A DNA stretch of 12,423 nucleotides, taken from assembly GCA_026786125.1 (NCBI GenBank), contig JAJAYU010000275.1, positions 1 to 12,423 on the forward strand, in the 5' to 3' direction. A program made the position numbers and the translations under genes. Within the stretch, counting starts at the first letter, position 1; each line of letters opens with the position of its first letter. This document shows positions 6,466 to 12,423 of the stretch, piece after piece. The notes beneath the pieces were generated by a model. The model did no database searches. It saw only the letters and a list, made by a program, of their open reading frames with translations, and was not told the DNA's origin. Origin of the DNA: Chamaesiphon sp. GTDB taxonomy: Bacteria > Cyanobacteriota > Cyanobacteriia > Cyanobacteriales > Chamaesiphonaceae.

Positions 6466-7827
6466 CTACATCCCAACCTTCATCACCACCATCGTCATAT
6501 CGTCTCCATTTGCCCGATTATTGCCTGTGAAGGTATTGAGAGTGGAAACAATCAAGTCGAGAATGGCTTGGGATGTTAGTTGCTGTTTACAGGCGGTATG
6601 GAAGGTGTAAATGAGATTTTCCTCATTAAATCTTTCTCCATCCTGATTTGCCGCATCGGTGAAGCCATCAGTGTAGTAAATAATCGTATCTCCTGGCTGG
6701 AGTTGAACGTGAGCCTCCTCATATTGGGAATCTGCTTCCAGCCCAATCAAAGCTCCTTGGGTATCTAATCGCAAGATTTTATCTGTGGCTGCTTGCCAGT
6801 ATAGTGGCGGATTGTGAGCAGCGTTGGTATAGGTGAGGATGTTGGTGACAGGATCGTATTCGGAATAAAATAAGGTTACAAACCGACTGGAATTTTCCAG
6901 ATCTTCAAACATCACTCGATTTAGATGCTGGAGAATGCGTGCTGGAGAATGACCATTGAGGACTTCTGCACGGAGCATCCCCCGTGTCATGGTCATAATC
7001 AGTCCGGCGGGGACACCTTTGCCCATCACATCCCCAATTGTGATGCTCCATTTATTAGTATTAGTGTCACTTTTCTGGTCGTTAAGTCGATCGTAATTAG
7101 CTGGGATAAAATCATAATAATCCCCCCCGACATGATTGGCATTGAGATAACAAGCGGCTATTTCTAACCCAGGAATATCTGGAAACTTCTTAGGTAATAA
7201 TCTTTCTTGAATTTCAGCACCGATTTCTAATTCTCGATCAAGTCGTTCTTTCTTGCGTAATTCTACCGTTAATTCGTCATTATGAATCGCTACCGCAGTT
7301 TGATCGGCAACTAATTGTAATAGTTTCTGGCGATCGTCTGTCCACTCATAATCAGGATTTTGAGAGAACACATATAATCTACCCCGTTCTCCAGTTCCCA
7401 ATAGAATTGGGGTTCTAAAAATCTTAATTGGATAGCTAATATCCAATTCAATTCTACTTTCCAATTTCTCCCAGAAATCAGTGTGGAAACTAATTTCTTT
7501 ACCTTCAGAGACATCTGTGAGTGTTTGGAAAATCGATTTTTCAATCCGCTGACGCAGATCGTTGCAGTTGTCTTCACCTTGACAATGCAACTGTTGAATT
7601 TGCAACTGACCAGTTTTTTTGAACAGAATAATTGCGCCACCTTCCCCATCAGTAACGCGAGTTACCATTAATGGGATTAGTTCCAAAAATTGATTGAGAT
7701 TTTTAAAACTTCGCAGCGCGAAACCTAAGTTACTCAGTAGCTCGTGGGTTTTCTTTTGTTGCCGATGGAGGTTTGCGACCAATTCTTGGAGCGCGACTAC
7801 TGACATAACTTTTGGTTCATAATTCAT
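6466..7827 (-). CDS. GAF plus PP2C (SpoIIE/RsbU-type) serine/threonine phosphatase
   Basis: A 453-residue phosphatase that probably removes phosphate from a serine or threonine of a partner protein, in the way RsbU or SpoIIE act on an anti-sigma antagonist. Residues about 40-190 look like a GAF sensor domain (LIPLMVTRVTDGEGGAI at the start, LLQLVADQTAVAIHN at the end). A short coiled segment with EIGAEIQERLLPKKFP (about 202-217) leads into the catalytic domain. Metal-binding acidic residues are in place: D236 in VGGDYYDF, D266 in GDVMGKGVPAG, D387 in YTDGFTDA and D442/D443 in GDDMTMVV, so it should be active. There is no membrane segment. The start is 12 bp after the ftsY stop, which supports co-transcription; the M8 codon is an alternative start. 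No kinase or STAS partner is encoded nearby, so the target is unknown. Confidence 0.92.
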   Translation of the reverse strand: MNYEPKVMSVVALQELVANLHRQQKKTHELLSNLGFALRSFKNLNQFLELIPLMVTRVTDGEGGAIILFKKTGQLQIQQLHCQGEDNCNDLRQRIEKSIFQTLTDVSEGKEISFHTDFWEKLESRIELDISYPIKIFRTPILLGTGERGRLYVFSQNPDYEWTDDRQKLLQLVADQTAVAIHNDELTVELRKKERLDRELEIGAEIQERLLPKKFPDIPGLEIAACYLNANHVGGDYYDFIPANYDRLNDQKSDTNTNKWSITIGDVMGKGVPAGLIMTMTRGMLRAEVLNGHSPARILQHLNRVMFEDLENSSRFVTLFYSEYDPVTNILTYTNAAHNPPLYWQAATDKILRLDTQGALIGLEADSQYEEAHVQLQPGDTIIYYTDGFTDAANQDGERFNEENLIYTFHTACKQQLTSQAILDLIVSTLNTFTGNNRANGDDMTMVVMKVGM

Positions 7828-7839
7828 ACGGGGTAATGC

Positions 7840-9333
7840 CTAACCACTTAATAACGCCTCGACAAATTCATAGCTAGAAAATGGTCTCAAATCTTCGATC
7901 CCTTCGCCAGCACCGATAAATCGAATCGGCAACCCAAGTTGCTGGACTACGGCTAGGGCTACACCACCTTTGGCAGTACCATCGAGCTTAGTTAATACCA
8001 CACCACTTAACTTAGCAGCTTCGGCAAATACTTGGGCCTGACGCAGACCGTTTTGTCCTAGAGTAGCATCAAGTACCAATAAAGATTCAACTTGGGCACC
8101 ATTTGCTTGTTTATCGATAATTCGACGAACTTTGCTCAACTCATCCATCAGATTTTTTTTGTTTTGTAATCTTCCGGCGGTATCGACTAATAGTAACTCA
8201 GTTCCTCGTGCTTGGGCAGCACTAATCGCATCATAAACAACAGCAGCAGGATCGGTATTTTGACCTGGATTGGCAATGACTTCAATTCCACTCCGATCTC
8301 CCCAAACTTTCACCTGTTCAACGGCAGCGGCACGGAAGGTATCACCAGCGGCAATTAAACATTTGTAACCTGATGATTTGGTCATGTGAGCCAGTTTACC
8401 AATGGTGGTAGTTTTGCCAACTCCATTGACTCCGACTAGTAGCCAGATATTGAGCTGCTCGCGGACAGGTAAAAATTCAGCATCATAATTTGATTGGAAG
8501 GGCTTATCGAGCAAATCGCATAAAATTTGTTTGAGATAAGCGATAGCTTCGTCTGGTGGTAAGGATTCCTGCCGGAGTTTTGCTTGCAATGTCTCGATTA
8601 CATAGTCAGTTGCTTCCACACCGACATCAGCTTGGAGCAATAAAGTCTCGATCGATTCTACCGCATCAGCGTTCAGTGGCCCTTGACCAATCAAAGCTTT
8701 GAGTTGATTGACAAATCCCCGTCGAGTTTTGTCTAAACCCTGACGCAGTTTTTTGAGCCAGTTGATCTCGTCTAATGATACCTGTTCTGGTGTCCGTCCT
8801 CGATCGGCTAGCACTTTCGCCGACCATAAGAAATCATCATCTAGCTCAACATCAGCCACAGGTGCTGCTGGTGCTTCGGTTTCGATTGCCGTAGCCTTGA
8901 GCTGTTCCAATCGCTGCTGACGGTCATCTCGCGCCCAAATCGGGAGACTCTCCTCATTTTCTGGGGTTGCTTCCGGTTCTTTAACTGCCTCAATTTCCCT
9001 GTCAGATTCTGCTAGCTCTGGCTCAACATTAGAATTAGCTACTTCGGCTTCAAGCTCATCAGCGTTAGCCTCAATGGTTTCCGCTAGCACTGGATCCGAT
9101 TCCGGTGCCACTACCGCTACAGCCGCCGCTTCCTGTTGTTGAATATTTTGATAAGCTGCTTTTGCCCAAGCTAAATAATCAGTCGCAACCTCTTCGTTCG
9201 CTGGTTCTGGCTCTGCTACTGGGACAACAAGTTCTTCCTCTTCCGCGACAATAGATTCTTCTATCTGTTCGGTATCGGTGAGTGATTCAGATTCAGGTTT
9301 ATCAAACTTCCGACGAAACCAATCGAAAACCAT
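7840..9333 (-). CDS. ftsY: Signal recognition particle receptor FtsY
   Basis: The SRP receptor GTPase; it docks ribosome-SRP complexes at the membrane for insertion of proteins into the cell or thylakoid membrane. The protein has 497 residues. The first 165 or so are very rich in Glu, Ala and Val and low in complexity: the acidic A domain, variable in sequence, with no membrane segment. The four-helix N domain spans about 190-285. The G domain has the P-loop GVNGVGKTTT with K307, TFRAAAVEQ, DTAGR with D384, and TKLDG with D451 (guanine specificity); all key residues are intact. The closing GAGEGIEDLRPF segment is typical. It follows nusB by 34 bp, a gap filled by a GTGATGA repeat, and precedes the phosphatase by 12 bp, so the three probably share a transcript. 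The start is supported by MVFDWFRRKF, a common FtsY opening. Confidence 0.97.
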   Translation of the reverse strand: MVFDWFRRKFDKPESESLTDTEQIEESIVAEEEELVVPVAEPEPANEEVATDYLAWAKAAYQNIQQQEAAAVAVVAPESDPVLAETIEANADELEAEVANSNVEPELAESDREIEAVKEPEATPENEESLPIWARDDRQQRLEQLKATAIETEAPAAPVADVELDDDFLWSAKVLADRGRTPEQVSLDEINWLKKLRQGLDKTRRGFVNQLKALIGQGPLNADAVESIETLLLQADVGVEATDYVIETLQAKLRQESLPPDEAIAYLKQILCDLLDKPFQSNYDAEFLPVREQLNIWLLVGVNGVGKTTTIGKLAHMTKSSGYKCLIAAGDTFRAAAVEQVKVWGDRSGIEVIANPGQNTDPAAVVYDAISAAQARGTELLLVDTAGRLQNKKNLMDELSKVRRIIDKQANGAQVESLLVLDATLGQNGLRQAQVFAEAAKLSGVVLTKLDGTAKGGVALAVVQQLGLPIRFIGAGEGIEDLRPFSSYEFVEALLSG

Positions 9334-9338
9334 AATGG

Positions 9339-9359
9339 GTGATGAGTGATGAGTGATGA
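9339..9359. repeat. GTGATGA heptamer, three units
   Basis: Three perfect copies of GTGATGA at 9339-9345, 9346-9352 and 9353-9359. It fills most of the 34-bp gap between nusB and ftsY and therefore occupies the ftsY translation initiation region, where no good Shine-Dalgarno is left on the minus strand. The same GTGATGA string occurs in the glgA-end palindrome at 772-778. Confidence 0.85.
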
Positions 9360-9367
9360 ATTAGAAA

Positions 9368-10036
9368 TTAGTCGTAGCTTTCGACACTTTCGGCTGTTGT
9401 ACCTGGCTTCAATTGCTCGGTAACACGACGCAAGACACCATTGATTAACTTCCGTCCTTGGTCGTCACTGTAACGCTTTGCTAGTTCGATTGCTTCATTA
9501 ATTGCGATTCTTTCTTCCAAACCCATGTAGACGATTTCAGCTACTGCGAGTCTGAGAATATCTCGATCGATCTTCGGTAAACGACCTAGCTGCCAATCTA
9601 CAATACTTTTACTCAGAAGTGTATCGATCTCGGCTGATTCTTCGGTGGCTTTGACTAATAGTTGGAGGGCATAGTTACGGACATCTGGACGATTGAAATT
9701 ATTAATCAGTTCAGGCATTTCTACCGCATGTCCCAGCCGATTGATGGCTGCTTGTACTAATTCGATCGCTTCTGCGGTCATCAGTCTAGCACCCTCAATG
9801 TCACTAGCTCTCGTTTGACTGTTCAATAGTCGGTCATTGCTGCGCTGTAATTCCGCTGTAGCGGCTTCCAATGCCTCTTGAGTCTCCTCTCTCAGCGTCG
9901 AGATCGCTTTTACCATCATCTCCTCTAGTGTCAACTGCAATTCACGCGGTTGCGCCTGCGCTAACTTCTTCTGCGCCTTGGATAATTGGGGTAGAGCTAG
10001 CAGGGCTAACTCGCGGGCGATGGTTTGAGCTTTCAT
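9368..10036 (-). CDS. nusB: Transcription antitermination factor NusB
   Basis: NusB binds boxA RNA together with NusE (S10) and keeps RNA polymerase elongating through rRNA operons. The protein has 222 residues, longer than the roughly 140 of E. coli NusB, because of an N-terminal helical extension (about 1-90) rich in Gln, Glu and Ala; similar extensions are usual in cyanobacteria. The NusB fold occupies about 90-210, with the signature motifs WQLGRLPKIDRDILRLA (148-164) and AINEAIELAKRYSDD (178-192), then LINGVLRRV (198-206). Alternative starts inside the extension would remove residues that look genuinely helical, so the first ATG is preferred. It is the first gene of the nusB-ftsY-phosphatase unit, with a strong extended -10 promoter just upstream (10071-10079). 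Confidence 0.95.
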   Translation of the reverse strand: MKAQTIARELALLALPQLSKAQKKLAQAQPRELQLTLEEMMVKAISTLREETQEALEAATAELQRSNDRLLNSQTRASDIEGARLMTAEAIELVQAAINRLGHAVEMPELINNFNRPDVRNYALQLLVKATEESAEIDTLLSKSIVDWQLGRLPKIDRDILRLAVAEIVYMGLEERIAINEAIELAKRYSDDQGRKLINGVLRRVTEQLKPGTTAESVESYD

Positions 10037-10070
10037 AGAGCAGGGTCAATTAGCAGTGGCAAAGCCCCTG

Positions 10071-10079
10071 ATTATAGCA
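10071..10079 (-). promoter_or_regulatory. Extended -10 promoter for nusB
   Basis: The minus strand reads TGCTATAAT here: a perfect -10 hexamer (10071-10076) with the TG of an extended -10 one base upstream. No good -35 is found at 16-18 bp, consistent with an extended -10 promoter. Transcription would start near 10064, leaving a leader of about 28 nt. Confidence 0.6.
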
Positions 10080-10088
10080 TGATAAAAT
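10080..10088 (+). promoter_or_regulatory. Extended -10 promoter candidate for the DUF3153 gene
   Basis: The plus strand reads TGATAAAAT, an extended -10 with 5 of 6 matches to TATAAT. It begins at the very next base after the nusB extended -10 on the other strand. No convincing -35 is visible. A start near 10095 gives a leader of about 35 nt to the ATG at 10130. Confidence 0.45.
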
Positions 10089-10129
10089 AGACCAAGGAAT
10101 AGCTCGCTGGGACTTCCCAAACATTTTTT

Positions 10130-10939
10130 ATGAAAATTATAACTGCGGCAGATAAGCTGGTTAGACTTACCAATTGGTGGCTGAGTCTAATTAATTGTCT
10201 AGGGGAGAGGCTATACCAACGAGAATTGGCAATTTTAGTTTGCACGATTGCCATCGGCTTATCTGGTTGCGTCAAGTATGATACTGGTGTGAATTTTTCG
10301 AGCTTGAACTATGGCGAAATTACCCAACATATCCAACTCGGCGAACAATTAAATAGTTTTAATCAACAAGCTGTTCAAACCTGGATTGCCAGTATCGAAC
10401 AACGGACAAAACAGGCTGAAGGTAGCATCGAACGAATTAGCGATCGAGATTTCAAAGTAATTATCCCATTCAATAACGCTCAAGTACTAGTGGCGAAGAT
10501 CGATCGATACTTTGATCCCAATCCGATAAATGGACAAGATCAAACTAAGTTCAACGCTCACATCCAAATTAATCAGAATAACTTTTTAGTAGCAGTCAGA
10601 AATCAACTGATCTATGATATCGATCTGCGTTCGTTGTCGTTGAAATCTAGCGATTCGCAAGCTGGTGTTGCGGCACAAAACTTTGTAGACCTTAATTTTA
10701 GGCTCCAAAGTCCTTGGGGTGTGAAAAGTAGCGATGCATCTGGAAATATTGGTGGTGTAGAAATAGAGAATAAAAATCAAGTAGATTGGCAACTTAAGCC
10801 TGGTGAACTCAATCATCTAGATGCAATATTTTGGTTGCCTAATCCATTAGGCATTGGGGCAATTCTGATTGTCTTAATCAGTAGCGGCGGTTATTACCTT
10901 AAATACCGTCAACTACCTGGGCAGTTACCATCTAAATAA
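10130..10939 (+). CDS. DUF3153-type lipoprotein with C-terminal membrane helix
   Basis: A 269-residue envelope protein resembling the cyanobacterial DUF3153 family, whose function is unknown. The hydrophobic stretch 33-46 ends in a lipobox LSGC (44-47), so Cys47 is the probable lipidation site. The exposed domain (48-240) starts with the family-like VKYDTGVNFSSLNYGEI. A hydrophobic helix at about 241-257 is followed by a short basic tail, giving anchors at both ends. The 46 residues before the cysteine are unusually long for a lipoprotein signal. No other ATG or GTG fits; a TTG at 10226 would leave only 14 residues without a basic N-region, so the upstream ATG is kept. The stop lies 4 bp before the PMT gene, so the two are almost certainly co-transcribed and may act together in the envelope. 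Family assignment is from memory of similar proteins. Confidence 0.8.
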   Translation: MKIITAADKLVRLTNWWLSLINCLGERLYQRELAILVCTIAIGLSGCVKYDTGVNFSSLNYGEITQHIQLGEQLNSFNQQAVQTWIASIEQRTKQAEGSIERISDRDFKVIIPFNNAQVLVAKIDRYFDPNPINGQDQTKFNAHIQINQNNFLVAVRNQLIYDIDLRSLSLKSSDSQAGVAAQNFVDLNFRLQSPWGVKSSDASGNIGGVEIENKNQVDWQLKPGELNHLDAIFWLPNPLGIGAILIVLISSGGYYLKYRQLPGQLPSK

Positions 10940-10943
10940 ATCA

Positions 10944-12374
10944 ATGTTAGTAAATTTAGATACAGCCAGTAATCGTAAGCTTGCACTCTGGGGCATAGTT
11001 ATGATTTGGGTAATCTCAGTGATACTGAGATTTTGGGGGTTGGGTAGATTTAATGAATTCGTTTTTGATGAAGTTTACTATGCTAAATTTGCCAATAACT
11101 ATCTCACCAATACAAAATTCTTTAATTCACATCCACCACTTAGTCAATATCTGATTGCGATCGGAATTTGGATTGGTGACAGGTTGCCATTTGGTCAAGA
11201 TACGACTAATACGCTCACAGGTTCGCTGCACTCAACCTTTAGCTATCGCTGGATCAATGCATTATTTGGTTCATTAATTCCGCTGCTAGTTGCTGGATTA
11301 GCTTATCAACTAAGTCAGCGGATTAGCTATGCCTTCCTAGCTGCTTTATTTATTAGTTTAGATGGATTATTTCTAATTGAATCTCGCTATGCGTTAAATA
11401 ATATCTTCTTGATTTTCTTTGGATTATTGGGACAGTTACTAGTATTATTAGCTAGCAATAGGAGCCGTAAGTATTACCGATTGCTAATGGCAGGTGCCGG
11501 AATATCTTTTGGAGCATCAATTGCCTGTAAATGGAATGGATTTTCATTTCTAGTTGGGATTTATCTACTGATTATTACAGCTAAAGTTTGGCAGATTATT
11601 ATATCAAATAGATCGGGTTCAGTCACCACTAATTCATTATTCGATCAATTAGCAAAGATTCGGATAACTCATATTATTCTGAGCTTAATAATTCTCCCAA
11701 TTGTCATCTATAGTTTATTATGGATTCCACACCTTATTCAGAACCCTAGCCCAAATTTTATCGATGTCCAGTTGTCAATTCTCAACTATCATCAAAAAGT
11801 TGGTAATGGTACTGGAATTCATCCTTACTGTGCAAATTGGTACACTTGGCCGCTATTGATGCGTCCGCTTGCTTATTATTTCAAAGAGTATAAACCAGGC
11901 TATTATTATGATATCCATGCAATGGGTAATCCAGTGCTATGGTGGTTTGCATTTGTAGCGATTTTAGGTTGCTGTTGGTTAATTATTAAATATGTATGGC
12001 TAAGTAACGGCAAATCAACTATCAAAACAGCTATTTTGACACCAGTTCAAAGCCTAAATATTAATTACATTGGTGTGCCGATATTTATAGTAGTTAATTA
12101 TGCTGTTAATTTGTTACCTTGGGTGAGAGTGACGCGCTGCTTATTTATTTACCACTATATGGGCGCGGTGTTATTCGCAATTATGGGGTTAGCCTGGTTT
12201 GTCGATTTGTGGTTGCGAAGTAGTTCTAGATTATGGCAAGTAGCTGGATTGACAACAATTTTTAGTGTTGCAGCTAGTTTTGTGTTTTGGTTGCCAATTT
12301 ATCTAGGATTATCAATCGAAAAATCAGAGCTATACTACCGACTCTGGGATTTTTGGATCTTTAATTGGATCTGA
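10944..12374 (+). CDS. PMT-family (GT39) membrane glycosyltransferase
   Basis: A 476-residue polytopic protein of the dolichyl-phosphate-mannose-protein mannosyltransferase family. Members move a sugar from a polyprenyl-phosphate carrier to a protein or other acceptor on the outer face of the membrane. The catalytic Asp-Glu pair is D42-E43 in FVFDEVYYAKFANNYL after the first helix (about 14-31), followed by the conserved HPPL at 63-66 and the ESRY region near 146-149. About ten membrane helices are predicted, including 107-123, 129-145, 152-170, 200-219 and 243-261. A family-like HPYCANWYTWPLL motif lies in the long loop, and the C-terminal four-helix block ends in DFWIFNWI, a usual family ending. 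The start lies 4 bp after the DUF3153 stop. Codon use is A/T-rich compared with hemH or glgA. Donor, acceptor and sugar are unknown. Confidence 0.92.
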   Translation: MLVNLDTASNRKLALWGIVMIWVISVILRFWGLGRFNEFVFDEVYYAKFANNYLTNTKFFNSHPPLSQYLIAIGIWIGDRLPFGQDTTNTLTGSLHSTFSYRWINALFGSLIPLLVAGLAYQLSQRISYAFLAALFISLDGLFLIESRYALNNIFLIFFGLLGQLLVLLASNRSRKYYRLLMAGAGISFGASIACKWNGFSFLVGIYLLIITAKVWQIIISNRSGSVTTNSLFDQLAKIRITHIILSLIILPIVIYSLLWIPHLIQNPSPNFIDVQLSILNYHQKVGNGTGIHPYCANWYTWPLLMRPLAYYFKEYKPGYYYDIHAMGNPVLWWFAFVAILGCCWLIIKYVWLSNGKSTIKTAILTPVQSLNINYIGVPIFIVVNYAVNLLPWVRVTRCLFIYHYMGAVLFAIMGLAWFVDLWLRSSSRLWQVAGLTTIFSVAASFVFWLPIYLGLSIEKSELYYRLWDFWIFNWI

Positions 12375-12386
12375 ATTGGTGACTGT

Positions 12387-12420
12387 GCCAACGGCATGCT
12401 CAGCCAACGGCTCCGCTCAG
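12387..12420. repeat. GC-rich direct repeat after the PMT gene
   Basis: GCCAACGGC occurs at 12387-12395 and 12403-12411, each followed by a variant of ATGCTCAG or TCCGCTCAG, giving two imperfect copies in tandem. It starts 12 bp after the PMT stop and is much more GC-rich than the gene before it. The window ends here, so the whole element cannot be seen; it may be one side of a dispersed repeat or a terminator hairpin. Confidence 0.6.
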
Positions 12421-12423
12421 TCA

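Noticed and set aside
7311..7671. Frames overlapping the N-terminal half of the phosphatase on both strands
   Set aside because: They show no recognisable domain, while the overlapping frame encodes a continuous GAF region.

Overview
The window looks like a piece of cyanobacterial chromosome. The evidence is a ferrochelatase carrying a C-terminal chlorophyll-binding (CAB-like) helix, a phycobilin-type heme oxygenase, a glycogen synthase of the cyanobacterial GlgA1 type, a NusB with the long N-terminal extension seen in cyanobacteria, and a strong excess of the hexamer CGATCG. Seven-base tandem repeats in most intergenic gaps fit a filamentous or colony-forming lineage with repeat-rich spacers. 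I would guess something near Chamaesiphon or the Oscillatoriales, but the genus is only a guess.

Layout. Positions 1-202 hold a G-rich low-complexity tract followed by seven-base repeats. Then come a NUDIX hydrolase (198-632, -) and glycogen synthase glgA (813-2186, -), separated by a perfect 22-bp inverted repeat. A 284-bp divergent control region separates glgA from heme oxygenase (2471-3187, +). Facing heme oxygenase is a SpoIIM-family membrane protein gene (3253-4224, -), and upstream of that, on the same strand, is ferrochelatase hemH (4334-5497, -). After a 302-bp divergent spacer comes an exported TPR protein (5800-6393, +). This converges on a probable operon read from right to left: nusB (9368-10036), ftsY (7840-9333) and a GAF/SpoIIE-type phosphatase (6466-7827). 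Divergent from nusB is a two-gene unit read rightwards: a DUF3153-type lipoprotein (10130-10939) and a GT39/PMT-family membrane glycosyltransferase (10944-12374). The window ends in a short GC-rich repeat.

How the genes work together. HemH makes heme, and HO1 opens it to biliverdin, the precursor of phycobilins, so these two genes supply light harvesting. GlgA stores fixed carbon as glycogen. NusB (rRNA antitermination) and FtsY (membrane targeting of ribosomes) are growth genes, co-directional with a phosphatase that probably acts in a partner-switch or stress pathway. The lipoprotein and PMT gene pair is probably an envelope-modification unit.

I see no transposase, phage gene, CRISPR array, RNA gene or defence island, and no clearly new multi-gene system. 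The most unusual non-coding signal is the family of heptamer-periodic tracts that abut or supply stop codons at gene ends. The next is a pair of directly abutting divergent extended -10 promoters between nusB and the DUF3153 gene.
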